This document shows positions 23,235 through 32,050 of a stretch of 64,000 nucleotides of DNA, one piece after another; the first letter of the stretch is position 1, and every line of letters starts with the position of its first letter. The stretch covers positions 1-64,000 of the forward strand of contig CAVWYT010000009.1 in the NCBI GenBank assembly GCA_963759295.1, in the 5' to 3' direction. The position numbers and the translations under genes are program-made. The notes under the pieces are model-generated. The model was not told where the DNA came from. It searched no databases and saw nothing but the letters and a program-made list of their open reading frames with translations. The DNA is from WHSW01 sp963759295 (GTDB lineage Bacteria; Actinomycetota; Thermoleophilia; Solirubrobacterales; 70-9).

Positions 23235-25025
23235 ATGCCCGAATTCCCGGCGCTGCGGGCGAACGAGTACCGCGATACGTGGTGCGGCCAGGTGCTCGGC
23301 GACCACGTCGGGCGGACGGCCGGGGTCGCCGGCTGGGTGCACCGGCGCCGCGACCACGGCGGGCTGGTGTTCATCGACCTGCGCGACCGGACCGGGCTGG
23401 TGCAGCTCGTCTTCGACCCGAACCGGTCGGGCGAGGCCTTCGAGCTCGCCCACCGGCTACGCGCCGAGGACGTGCTCAGCGTTTCGGGCGAGGTGGTCGA
23501 GCGCGACCCGGAGACCGTCAATCGCGAGCTGCCGACCGGCGAGTACGAGGTCCGCGTCGCGGAGGCGAGGCTGCTCGCCGACGCCGAGACGCCACCGTTC
23601 GAGATCGAGGGGTTCTCGGGCGAGGTGGGCGAGGAGCTGCGGCTTCGCTACCGCTACCTCGACCTCCGCCGGGAGCGGATGGGGCGGGCGATCGCGACCC
23701 GGCACGCATTGAGCGCCGCGATCCGCGGCTTCCTCGACAAGGAGGGCTTCCTCGAGATCGAGACGCCGATGCTCTCGCGCTCCACCCCCGAGGGGGCGCG
23801 CGACTTCCTCGTCCCGTCACGGCGCGAGCCGGGCTCCTTCTACGCGCTCCCGCAGTCGCCGCAGCTGTTCAAGCAGCTGCTGATGGTGGCCGGGTTCGAG
23901 CGCTACTTCCAGATCGTGCGCTGCTTTCGCGACGAGGATCAGCGCGCCGACCGCCAGCCGGACTTCACCCAGCTGGACATCGAGATGTCGTTCGTCGGGG
24001 TCGAGGACGTGCTCGACCTCAACGAGCGCATGCTCGCCGCGGTGTTCGCGGCGGTCGACGGCCCGGAGCTCGAATCGCCCCTCGTGCGGATCCCCTACGA
24101 CGAGGCGCTCGCCCGCTACGGGACCGACCGACCCGACCTGCGCTTCGGGCTCGAGCTCGTCGAGCTCACCGAGCTGCTGCGCGAGACCGAGTTCAAGGTC
24201 TTCCGGGGTGTGATCGAGGGCGGTGGGATTGTCAAGGGGTTCAACGCCGGCGCCCGCGATGTGCCGCGCTCGGTGCTCGACGGGCTGATCGGGCGCGCTC
24301 AGGAGCTCGGCGCCAAGGGGCTGGTGTGGGCGTTTCGCGAGGGCGCGGGGTGGCGCTCGCCGACCGCGAAGTTCCTCACCGACGCCGAGCTCGCCGCCCT
24401 CAACCAGGCGCTCGGCGCCTCGGAGGGCGATCTGATGCTCATCCTCGCCGACGCGCCGCAGGTCGCGAACGCCGTCCTCGCTCAGCTGCGCATCGACCTC
24501 GCAGAGCGGTTCGCGCTCATCGACCCCGCCGCGGAGAAGTTCTGCTGGATCGTCGACTGGCCGATGTTCGCCTGGAACGCCGACGAGCGGCGCTGGGACC
24601 CGCTGCATCATCCGTTCACCGGTCCGGCGGGCGATTTCGACCCGGACAGACCCGGCGACGCCCGCGCGCTCGCCTACGACCTCGTCTGGAATGGCCAGGA
24701 GCTGGGCGGCGGGTCGATCCGCATCGCCGATCGCGAGCTCCAGCAACGCGTGTTCGCGGCGATCGGGATCGGCGACGAGGAGGCCGAGGCGCGGTTCGGC
24801 TTCCTGCTCGACGCGCTGCGCTACGGAGCCCCGCCGCATGGCGGGATCGCCTACGGCCTCGACCGCATGGTCCAGCGCCTCCTGCACACGGACTCGATCC
24901 GCGACGTGATCGCCTTCCCGAAGGCCGCCTCCGGCGCCGACCCGCTCACCGGCGCCCCGGCCCCGGTCGACGAGCCGCAGCTGCGCGAGCTCGGGCTCGA
25001 GCTCCGGGGGCGCGGGCGAGGCTAG
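23235..25025 (+). CDS. aspS: Aspartyl-tRNA synthetase
   Basis: This is 596 residues from ATG 23235 (a TTG at 23226 overlapping hisS would add three). It has an N-terminal OB-fold anticodon domain (GWVHRRRDHGGLVFIDLRDR), the class II catalytic core with motif 1 (GFLEIETPMLSRSTPEGARD) and motif 2 (FRDEDQRADRQPDFTQLDIE). The bacterial GAD insertion is followed by motif 3 (GAPPHGGIAYGLDRMVQRLL). Length and the insertion are those of bacterial AspRS. It may be non-discriminating (Asp/Asn), which cannot be told from sequence by eye. It is last in the hisS operon, before a structured intergenic region. Confidence 0.97.
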   Translation: MPEFPALRANEYRDTWCGQVLGDHVGRTAGVAGWVHRRRDHGGLVFIDLRDRTGLVQLVFDPNRSGEAFELAHRLRAEDVLSVSGEVVERDPETVNRELPTGEYEVRVAEARLLADAETPPFEIEGFSGEVGEELRLRYRYLDLRRERMGRAIATRHALSAAIRGFLDKEGFLEIETPMLSRSTPEGARDFLVPSRREPGSFYALPQSPQLFKQLLMVAGFERYFQIVRCFRDEDQRADRQPDFTQLDIEMSFVGVEDVLDLNERMLAAVFAAVDGPELESPLVRIPYDEALARYGTDRPDLRFGLELVELTELLRETEFKVFRGVIEGGGIVKGFNAGARDVPRSVLDGLIGRAQELGAKGLVWAFREGAGWRSPTAKFLTDAELAALNQALGASEGDLMLILADAPQVANAVLAQLRIDLAERFALIDPAAEKFCWIVDWPMFAWNADERRWDPLHHPFTGPAGDFDPDRPGDARALAYDLVWNGQELGGGSIRIADRELQQRVFAAIGIGDEEAEARFGFLLDALRYGAPPHGGIAYGLDRMVQRLLHTDSIRDVIAFPKAASGADPLTGAPAPVDEPQLRELGLELRGRGRG

Positions 25026-25054
25026 CGGCGTTCGGCTCGCCGCCATGAGCAGCA

Positions 25055-25208
25055 CTGGTACCTTTCCAGGAGGCTCGAGCTTGTGCGCCAGCCGCTCACA
25101 TTGTGAGCCAACACAATTGCCTCGGGAGCCGGCGTTCGGTAGCGCGCTGTGCGTAGCGCCGGCAGGCTCCCACCTGTTCATTCAGGTTCACAGGCAGAGC
25201 GGTACCGG
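25055..25208 (+). ncRNA. ssrS: Candidate 6S-like structured RNA
   Basis: The 243-bp gap between aspS and mnmA folds by eye into a long rod. CTGGTACC (25055-25062) pairs with GGTACCGG (25201-25208). GCTC (25073-25076) pairs with GAGC (25197-25200), and GCTTGTG (25079-25085) with CACAGGC (25189-25195, one G-U pair). Inside, a bubble carries GCTCAC-ATT-GTGAGC on its 5' strand and ACCT-GTTCATTC-AGGT on its 3' strand, and a terminal stem GGGA/GCCGGCG with CGCCGGC/TCCC (bulge AGGC) closes the rod. A closed stem, open bubble and capped arm are the 6S RNA plan, and one Bacillus 6S gene lies near aspS. The sequence is not verified against a covariance model. Confidence 0.4.
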
Positions 25209-25268
25209 CAAGCTGGGGCCCTTATCTGCCTCTAGTCTTGCCGCAGGGCGCGGGTCCGCCCGCCGAGC

Positions 25269-26711
25269 ATGGACACGAGCGCGATCGAGCATCACCTGAG
25301 CGACGCCTCGCGCCACGGGGCGCCGCTCGACGGCGGCCACCACGGGGCGGCCGGCGGTGCGCCGTGTGGGGATCTGCTGCGGATCTCGGTGCGCGCCGGG
25401 CACGGTCGGATCACGGCGGTGAGCTTCGACGCCGACGGCTGTGCGACCGCACGCGCCGCGGCCGCCGCGGCCGCCGAGCTGGCCGAGGGCGCGAGCGTGC
25501 TCGAGGCGGCGATGCTCGGCCCGGAATCGATCGCCGAGGCGCTCGGTGGGCTCGGGTCGCAGGGCCGGCACGCCGCCGTACTCGCCGCCGACGCCCTGCA
25601 CCGCGCCCTCTCGGGGCTCGCCGGCTCGGGTGAGCCGCTCGCCGAGCCACCCGCGGGCGAGCGGGTGCTGGTCGCGCTCAGCGGCGGCGTCGATTCCGCG
25701 GTCGCGGCGCTGCTCGAGCGCGAGCGCGGCGCCGAGGTCGTCGGGGTGACGCTGAAGCTGTGGTCGGATCGGCGCACCGACGCCGCGAAGAGCTGCTGCT
25801 CGCCGCTCGCGGTCCTCGGCGCTCGCGAGCTCGCTCACTCGCTCGGGATTGCGCATCTCACCCTCGACCTCGAGGAAGCGTTCCGCGACCGGGTCGTCGG
25901 CGCGTTCGTGGCCGGGTATCGGGCCGGGCGCACGCCGAACCCGTGCGTGATCTGCAACGGCGAGCTGCGGATCGACGCGATGCTGGGGCTCGCCGACCGG
26001 CTCGGAGCCGCCACGCTGGCGACCGGTCACTACGCGCGGCTCGCCGACGACGGCCAGGGGCCGCTGCTGCGAAGCGCCGCGGACGAGGCCAAGGACCAGT
26101 CCTACATGCTCGCCGGCCTCGCGCCCGCCTCCCTCGCCCGGCTTCGCTTTCCGCTCGCCGGCCTGCGTAAGCCGCGCGTCCGCGATCTCGCCGCCGAGGC
26201 GGGGCTCGCGGTCGCCTCGAAGGCCGAAAGCCAGGATCTCTGCTTCTTGGCCGGCGAGGGCAAGCGCTCGTTTCTCGACCGCCACGGTGGCCTTGGCGAC
26301 CGCCCCGGCGACCTGGTCGATTCGGCGGGGCGGCGACTCGGCCGTCATCGCGGTCATCACCAGTTCACGGTCGGCCAGCGCCGCGGGCTCGGAGTCAGCG
26401 CCGCCGAGCCCCGGTACGTGCTCGGCACCGAGGCGGCGACGAACACGGTCGTGGTCGGCTCGCGCGAGGAGTTGGCGACCCAGCGCGTGCGCGTGCGCGA
26501 GGCGACCCTGCACCGGCCGGGCTGCAGGGTCGATCGCGTCCTGCTGCGCTACCACTCGCGGGCGCTCGAGTGCGAGCTCCCGGCGGTCGGGCCGGGCCGC
26601 CATCCCGAGCTCGAGATCGAGCTCGCCGAGCCCGCCTACGGCGTCGCCCCGGGCCAGAGCGCCTGCCTGCTCGCGGGCGATCTGGTCGTCGGACGGGCGA
26701 CGATCGCCTGA
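25269..26711 (+). CDS. mnmA: NifU-like domain fused to tRNA 2-thiouridylase MnmA
   Basis: This is 480 residues. Residues 1-115 are an IscU/NifU-N-like domain: Cys33 in GGAPCGDLLRISV and Cys58 in FDADGCATARA sit at the first two ligand positions, while the third, expected in GRHAAVLAADAL (99-110), is Ala. Residues 130-480 are MnmA: P-loop LVALSGGVDSA (134-144), catalytic Cys in RTPNPCVICNGE (Cys226), the second Cys in AESQDLCFLAG, and a C-terminal beta-barrel. MnmA thiolates U34 of tRNA-Lys/Glu/Gln using persulfide sulfur. The fused scaffold-like domain could deliver sulfur or hold a cluster, but with a ligand missing this is uncertain. Confidence 0.93.
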   Translation: MDTSAIEHHLSDASRHGAPLDGGHHGAAGGAPCGDLLRISVRAGHGRITAVSFDADGCATARAAAAAAAELAEGASVLEAAMLGPESIAEALGGLGSQGRHAAVLAADALHRALSGLAGSGEPLAEPPAGERVLVALSGGVDSAVAALLERERGAEVVGVTLKLWSDRRTDAAKSCCSPLAVLGARELAHSLGIAHLTLDLEEAFRDRVVGAFVAGYRAGRTPNPCVICNGELRIDAMLGLADRLGAATLATGHYARLADDGQGPLLRSAADEAKDQSYMLAGLAPASLARLRFPLAGLRKPRVRDLAAEAGLAVASKAESQDLCFLAGEGKRSFLDRHGGLGDRPGDLVDSAGRRLGRHRGHHQFTVGQRRGLGVSAAEPRYVLGTEAATNTVVVGSREELATQRVRVREATLHRPGCRVDRVLLRYHSRALECELPAVGPGRHPELEIELAEPAYGVAPGQSACLLAGDLVVGRATIA

Positions 26712-26794
26712 GCGCCGCGCCGGACGCGAGGATCCGCCGCGGGCCCGGCGCGATCGCCCTCGCCCCCGTGCCGCGCGCCTAGACTGCGGGCGCG

Positions 26795-29431
26795 ATGAGA
26801 TCGGACGAGATCCGCGCGTCCTACCTGGCGTTCTTCGAGCAGCGCCGGCACCTGCGCCTGCCCTCGGCGTCGCTGATCCCGGCGCCGGAGGACACCTCGA
26901 CCCTGCTCACCGTCGCCGGGATGCAACCGTTCAAGCCCTACTTCCGGGGTGAGCAGCCGCCGTCCCCGCGGATCTGCTCGGTCCAGCGCTGCTTTCGCAC
27001 CCCGGACATCGAGGAGGTCGGCAAGACCAAGCGCCACCTGACCTTCTTCGAGATGCTCGGCAACTGGAGCTTCGGCGACTACTTCAAGGAGGAGTCGATC
27101 GCCTGGGGCTGGGAGCTCTCGCTCGACGGCTTCGGCTTCGACGCCGAGCGAATCTGGGTGACGGTGTTCGCCGGCGACGAGGAGCTCGGGCTCGGCCCCG
27201 ACACCGAGGCGATCGAGATCTGGAAACGCGTCGGCGTGCCCGAGGAGCGAATCGTGCTGCTGCCGCGGTCTGAGAACTTCTGGCAGGCGGGGCCGACCGG
27301 GCCCTGCGGGCCGTGCTCGGAGATGTACCTCGACCGCGGCGCGGCGTTCGGCGGCCCCGACGACCGTCCCGGCGACGACACCGACCGCTTTCTCGAGTAC
27401 TGGAACCACGTCTTCATGACCTACGAGCTGCGCGACGACGGCAGCCTCGTCGACCTGCCGAAGAAGAACATCGACACCGGCATGGGCCTCGAGCGGATGG
27501 CGGCGATCCTTCAGGACGTCCCCTCGGTGTTCGAGACCGACCTCTTTCGGCCACTGATCGACCTCGCCGAGGAGCGCTCCGGCCGCCGCTACGGCGAGGA
27601 CGAGAGGACGACCCGGGCGATGCGGATCGTCGCCGATCACTCACGCGGGACGGTCAACCTGATCGCCGACGGCGTCGTGCCCTCGAACGAGGACCGCGGC
27701 TACGTGCTGCGGCGAATCATGCGCCGCGCGATCCAGCAGGGCCGGGTGCTCGGCCTCGAGCCTCCGTACCTGGAGCGATTCGCCGAACGGGCCGTCGAAA
27801 CGCTGGCGCCGGTCTATCCGCACCTCGCCGCCGAGCGCGAGACCGTGATTCGCTGGGTGCGCGACGAGGAGCAGAGCTTCGGCCGCACGCTCGAGCGCGG
27901 CACCGAGCTGCTCGCGCGGCTGGTCACCGAGGCCCAGCAGCAGAAGACATCGTGGATCGATGCCGAGGATGCCTTCCGGCTTCACGACACCTACGGGTTT
28001 CCCTACGACCTGACCAAGGAGCTGCTCGCCGACGAGGGCCTGTCGGTCGACGACGAGGGCTTCGAGGCGCTGATGGAGAAGCAGCGCGCGCGGGCGCGGG
28101 GCGGGTTCGAGCGCCAGGTCGACGATACCCACCAAGCGGTGATCTCCTTCGTGGCCGCGGCGCCGCCGACGACCTTCGTCGGCTACGAGGAGCTGCGGGC
28201 GCGGACCAGCGTCGCCGCGGCGCGGCCGCTCGAGGACGGCGGGCAGATGCTGCTGAAGCTGGAGGAGAGTCCGTTCTACGCCGAGGGCGGCGGCCAGGTC
28301 GCCGACTCGGGCGTGATCGCCTGGGAGGGAGGGGAGGCGAGGGTCGAGGACGTCTACCGGGTCGGCGACGACCAGGCGATCCGCCTCGAGTCGAGCAACG
28401 CGCAGCCGGCGCCCAGCGCGATCTCGGCCGGACAGCCGGTTGCCGCGACGGTGGATCACGAGCTGCGCCACGCGACGATGCGCAACCACACCGCCACGCA
28501 CCTGCTCCACGCGGCGCTTCGGGAACGGCTCGGCACCCACGTGCGCCAGGCGGGCTCCGCGGTCCGTCCCGACAAGCTCCGCTTCGACTTCACGCATGGA
28601 GCGCCGTTGACCGCCGAGGAGCTCGGGTGGATCGAGGACCGGGTGAACGAATGGGTGAAGGCGAGCCGCCCGGTTCGCGCGCTGCAGATGGCGCGCGCCG
28701 AGGCCGAGGCAATGGGCGCGATGGCCCTGTTCGGCGAGAAGTACGGCGATTGGGTTCGGGTGATCGAGGTAGACGAGGTCTCCCGCGAGCTCTGCGGAGG
28801 CACCCACGTCACCAACACCGCCGAGGTCGGGATCTTCGCGGTCGTGTCCGAGGGCTCGAGCGCCGCCAACGTGCGCCGGATCGAGGCGCTCACCGGGCCG
28901 GCGGCGATCGACTGGTACCGGCGGCGAAGCGACGAGCTCGACCGGGCCGGCGCGCTGCTCGGCTCCAGCCGCGACCCGCTGGCTGCCGCGCGCCGGGCGG
29001 CCGAGCGGCTGGCGGAGCTCGAGGCGAAGGTCGCCGACCTCGGCCGGCGCGAGGCGGGCGAGGAGGCCGAGCGCCTCGGCGATGCCGGCGAGGAGATCGG
29101 TGGGATCCGGGTGATCGCGAGCGAGTCGCAGACCGCCGATCAGCGCGCCCTGCTCGATCTCGCCGATCGGGTCAAGTCGCGGCTCGGAGACGCGGCGGTG
29201 GTGCTCGGCGGCCGCGCCGACGGCAAGGTCGCGCTGGTGGCGAGCTTCACGAAGAGCGCGGTGGAGCGCGGGCTCTCGGCGTCGGATGTGATCCGCGAGG
29301 CGGCCGGGGTGATCGGCGGCGGCGGCGGCGGGCGCGATGACGTCGCCCAGGCCGGCGGTCGCTCTCCCGAGCTGCTCGAGGAGGCGCTGCGGGTCGCGCG
29401 CGAGGCGATCAGGCGAGGCCTGGAGGGCTGA
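26795..29431 (+). CDS. alaS: Alanyl-tRNA synthetase
   Basis: This is 878 residues, full length. The class II catalytic domain begins MRSDEIRASYLAFFEQRRHL, with motif 2 region RCFRTPDIEEVGKTKRHLTF and NIDTGMGLERMA. The editing domain has the zinc motifs HTATHLLHAALRERLG and CGGTHVTNTAEVG, with the ligands HxxxH and CxxxH. The C-Ala oligomerisation domain ends in a Gly-rich DHH-type strand (VIGGGGGGRDDVAQAGG). It charges tRNA-Ala and clears Ser/Gly mischarging. It starts the run alaS-ruvX-mltG-aroE common in Gram-positive bacteria. Confidence 0.98.
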   Translation: MRSDEIRASYLAFFEQRRHLRLPSASLIPAPEDTSTLLTVAGMQPFKPYFRGEQPPSPRICSVQRCFRTPDIEEVGKTKRHLTFFEMLGNWSFGDYFKEESIAWGWELSLDGFGFDAERIWVTVFAGDEELGLGPDTEAIEIWKRVGVPEERIVLLPRSENFWQAGPTGPCGPCSEMYLDRGAAFGGPDDRPGDDTDRFLEYWNHVFMTYELRDDGSLVDLPKKNIDTGMGLERMAAILQDVPSVFETDLFRPLIDLAEERSGRRYGEDERTTRAMRIVADHSRGTVNLIADGVVPSNEDRGYVLRRIMRRAIQQGRVLGLEPPYLERFAERAVETLAPVYPHLAAERETVIRWVRDEEQSFGRTLERGTELLARLVTEAQQQKTSWIDAEDAFRLHDTYGFPYDLTKELLADEGLSVDDEGFEALMEKQRARARGGFERQVDDTHQAVISFVAAAPPTTFVGYEELRARTSVAAARPLEDGGQMLLKLEESPFYAEGGGQVADSGVIAWEGGEARVEDVYRVGDDQAIRLESSNAQPAPSAISAGQPVAATVDHELRHATMRNHTATHLLHAALRERLGTHVRQAGSAVRPDKLRFDFTHGAPLTAEELGWIEDRVNEWVKASRPVRALQMARAEAEAMGAMALFGEKYGDWVRVIEVDEVSRELCGGTHVTNTAEVGIFAVVSEGSSAANVRRIEALTGPAAIDWYRRRSDELDRAGALLGSSRDPLAAARRAAERLAELEAKVADLGRREAGEEAERLGDAGEEIGGIRVIASESQTADQRALLDLADRVKSRLGDAAVVLGGRADGKVALVASFTKSAVERGLSASDVIREAAGVIGGGGGGRDDVAQAGGRSPELLEEALRVAREAIRRGLEG

Positions 29432-29497
29432 GGCGGCACCCGGGCCGGAAGCCGATCCGGCGACGAGTTGTTTGCGTTCCCTAATAACCTGGCCGGG

Positions 29498-29893
29498 ATG
29501 CGAGTTCTGGCGATCGACCACGGGGCAGCGCGCGCGGGCGCGGCGACCTGCGATCCAAGCGGCACGATCGTCCGACCGGTGGGCGTGATCTCGCCGCCTG
29601 ATCCGGCCGAGGTCGCAAGGCTCGCCCGCGAGCTCGAGGCGGAGACGATCGTCGTCGGCCTCCCGGTCTCGCTCGACGGAACCGAGCGCGAGCAGGCGGC
29701 CGCGGCGCGTGAGTTCGCCGGCCGGCTGGCGGAGCACGCCTCGGCGCCGGTCGAGACCTACGACGAGCGGCTGACCACCCGGATGGCCTCCCAGTCGGCT
29801 CGCGCCGGCGCCGGCGCCGCGCCCGACGCGCTCGCGGCGGCGCATCTGCTCGAGTCCTACCTCGCCAGCCGGCGGGGGTCCGCCTCGCAGTGA
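29498..29893 (+). CDS. ruvX: Holliday-junction resolvase-like RuvX/YqgF
   Basis: This is 131 residues from ATG 29498 (an upstream in-frame TTG is not preferred). RNase H fold signatures: RVLAIDHGAARAG (metal Asp), VVGLPVSLDGTE, YDERLTTRMA and the C-terminal DALAAAHLLESYL acidic helix. YqgF proteins act in 16S rRNA 5' processing and possibly junction resolution. The C-terminus DALAAAHLLE replaces the common DxxAAxxILQ with the same acidic residue. The mltG GTG start overlaps its stop by 4 nt. Confidence 0.93.
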   Translation: MRVLAIDHGAARAGAATCDPSGTIVRPVGVISPPDPAEVARLARELEAETIVVGLPVSLDGTEREQAAAAREFAGRLAEHASAPVETYDERLTTRMASQSARAGAGAAPDALAAAHLLESYLASRRGSASQ

Positions 29894-31140
29894 CCGGGGG
29901 GGACTGGCACGACCCGTTCGCCGAGGATCCGGCGGCGGTGGAACGCGAGCGACGGCGCGCCGAGCGCGAGGCGCGCCGGCGCGGGCGTCGGCAGTCCCTC
30001 GGCGAGAAGGTGGCCGAGGCGCAGGCGCCCCCGACCACCCCCGACACGTCCGAGTCGGCCGCCGTCGCGGGCGCAGCCCCGGTGCCTCCCTCCGCCCCCT
30101 CGGTGGCGCCGGCCGCCGCGGCGCCGGGGGCCGCCGAGCGCGAGGCCGCGCCGCCGCGGCCGGCGACGGCCGAGCGCCCGGAGCTCGCGGGCTCGACCGC
30201 CGACCCCGGCGCCGTGGAACCCGTCGTTGCCCCACCGCGTCGACGTTCGGACGGGCGCGGCCCGGGCGGTCGCGCGACCCGCTCGCTGCGGATCCGCCAG
30301 CTGATCGGCGTCCTGATCATCGCGGCGGTCGCCGCCGGGATGGTGTTCGTGGTCGCGAAGGTGATCGACCGTTTCGACGGCCCCGACGAGGCGATCGCGC
30401 CGCCACCCGTCCCGAGGACGACGCAGGTCACGGTCCCCGAGGGCCTCGACCGCCACCAGATCGCTGAGGTCGCGAGGAAGGCCGGCCTCGAGGGGGATTA
30501 CCTGGACGCGACCAAGAAGGCGCCGAAGGGATTCGACCTCGCCGAGTACGGCGCCGAGGATGCCCCCAACCTCGAGGGCTTCTTGTTCCCCGACACCTGG
30601 GACGACCTGCCGAAGAGGGCCACCGTGCGCGACCTGGTCAAGCGCCAGCTCGACGACTTCCGGGCGCGGCTCGAGGGCGTCGACATGAGCTACGCGAAGT
30701 CGAAGAACCTGAGCGTCTACGACGTGGTCAAGATCGCCTCGATCATCGAGAAGGAGATCGCCGTCCCCGACGAGCGCCCGCTGGCCGCCGCGGTGATCTA
30801 CAACCGCCTCGCGGCCAACAACCCGCTCGGGATGGATTCGACGATCCGCTACTACCTGCAGAACTACGACGAGCAGCTGACCGAGAGCGAGCTCAGTGCC
30901 GACGAGCCCTACAACACGCGCGTCCGCACCGGGCTGCCGCCGACGCCGATCTCGAACCCCGGGCTCGCCTCGCTCGAGGCGGCGGCGAAGCCGGCGAAGT
31001 CCGACGCCTTCTACTTCGTGATCAAGCCCGGCACCTGCAACGAGCACACCTTCGTCGCCACCGAGCAGGAGTTCCAGCAGGCCGAGGCCGAGTACCAGCA
31101 GGCACTCCAGCAGCAGGGCGGCTCGCCGACCGACTGCTGA
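29890..31140 (+). CDS. mltG: Endolytic murein transglycosylase MltG
   Basis: This is 416 residues. An N-terminal cytoplasmic disordered part (1-130) is basic, then Pro/Ala-rich. One membrane helix lies at about 137-157 (LIGVLIIAAVAAGMVFVVA) and a YceG/MltG domain outside. The catalytic Glu287 sits in IASIIEKEI, and AAVIYNRLAANNPLGMDSTI and RTGLPPTPISNPG are the conserved substrate-cleft motifs. It cleaves nascent glycan strands and sets their length. The N-terminal extension is longer than in Gram-negative homologues, as is usual in actinobacteria. GTG start overlaps ruvX. Confidence 0.95.
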   Translation: MTGGDWHDPFAEDPAAVERERRRAEREARRRGRRQSLGEKVAEAQAPPTTPDTSESAAVAGAAPVPPSAPSVAPAAAAPGAAEREAAPPRPATAERPELAGSTADPGAVEPVVAPPRRRSDGRGPGGRATRSLRIRQLIGVLIIAAVAAGMVFVVAKVIDRFDGPDEAIAPPPVPRTTQVTVPEGLDRHQIAEVARKAGLEGDYLDATKKAPKGFDLAEYGAEDAPNLEGFLFPDTWDDLPKRATVRDLVKRQLDDFRARLEGVDMSYAKSKNLSVYDVVKIASIIEKEIAVPDERPLAAAVIYNRLAANNPLGMDSTIRYYLQNYDEQLTESELSADEPYNTRVRTGLPPTPISNPGLASLEAAAKPAKSDAFYFVIKPGTCNEHTFVATEQEFQQAEAEYQQALQQQGGSPTDC

Positions 31141-31191
31141 CCGGGCGACTGCCCCGCGGCCGAGGCCCGAGGTCCCGAATACCATCGCGCG

Positions 31192-32022
31192 ATGCCCCGG
31201 CTCGCGGTTCTCGGCCAACCCGTCGCGCACTCGCGCTCGCCGGCGATGCAGACGGCGGCGCTCGCCGAGCTGGGGCTGGCGGGGGAATGGTCCTACGAGG
31301 CGATCGAGGTTGCGCCCAACGAGTTCGCCGACCTGGTGCGCTCGCTGGGCGCGCGCGGGTTCGCCGGCGTCAACGTCACCGTCCCCCACAAGCTCGCCGC
31401 GCTGGCCCTCGCCGACCGAGCCTCGATCGCGGCGCGCGCGATCGGTGCCGCCAACACCCTCAGCTTCGCCGACGGCGCGATCGCGGCCGACAACACCGAC
31501 GCCCGCGGGTTGATCGCCGCGCTCCCGGAGCCCGCGGCAGGACGGCGCGCGCTCGTGCTCGGCGCCGGTGGCTCGGCGCGGGCAGCGATCTGGGCGCTGC
31601 GCGAGGCGGGGGCGGACGTCGCGGTCTGGAACCGCACGCCGTCCAAGGCGCAAGCGCTCGCGAGCGAGTTCGGCGTGGGCGTGACGACGACGAGCGGTGG
31701 GCTACGGCCGACGAGCGCCGACTTCGAGCTCCTTGTCAACGCGACCACGGTCGGTCTCGCGCAGGCGAGCAGCAGGCAGGCCGCGCCCGGAGACCTCGAG
31801 GCCTTGCCGCTCGACCCGGACTCGATCGGGCCCGCGAGCATCGTCGTCGACCTCGTCTACGGGAGCCACGAGACCGCACTCGTCGAGCTCGCCCGCGAGC
31901 GCGGGGCCCGGGTCGTCGACGGGCTCGACGTGCTGGTCCATCAGGGGGCGGCGTCGCTTCGGATCTGGACCGGCCTCGAGCCCCCGCTCGAGGCAATGCG
32001 CGCGGCCGCGCGCTCCCTCTAG
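31192..32022 (+). CDS. aroE: Shikimate dehydrogenase
   Basis: This is 276 residues. Shikimate-binding segments VAHSRSPAMQTAAL and GVNVTVPHKLAAL (catalytic Lys), NTLSF and the Asp in NTDARGL are present. The NADP-binding Rossmann motif is LVLGAGGSARAA, followed by WNRTPSKAQAL and the late DVLVHQGAASL helix. It reduces 3-dehydroshikimate to shikimate. The rest of the pathway (aroC, aroKB, aroQ) lies 7 kb on. It follows mltG by 51 bp, with a start preceded by no strong ribosome site. Confidence 0.95.
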   Translation: MPRLAVLGQPVAHSRSPAMQTAALAELGLAGEWSYEAIEVAPNEFADLVRSLGARGFAGVNVTVPHKLAALALADRASIAARAIGAANTLSFADGAIAADNTDARGLIAALPEPAAGRRALVLGAGGSARAAIWALREAGADVAVWNRTPSKAQALASEFGVGVTTTSGGLRPTSADFELLVNATTVGLAQASSRQAAPGDLEALPLDPDSIGPASIVVDLVYGSHETALVELARERGARVVDGLDVLVHQGAASLRIWTGLEPPLEAMRAAARSL

Positions 32023-32050
32023 CGTTATCACCGACGCCCGCGGCCGCAGG

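Noticed and set aside
27641..30235. Very long open frame on the minus strand opposite alaS and ruvX (about 860 codons)
   Set aside because: High GC at third positions removes stop codons on the opposite strand. The composition is Arg/Gly/Ala/Asp-rich with no domain and alaS is certain on the plus strand.
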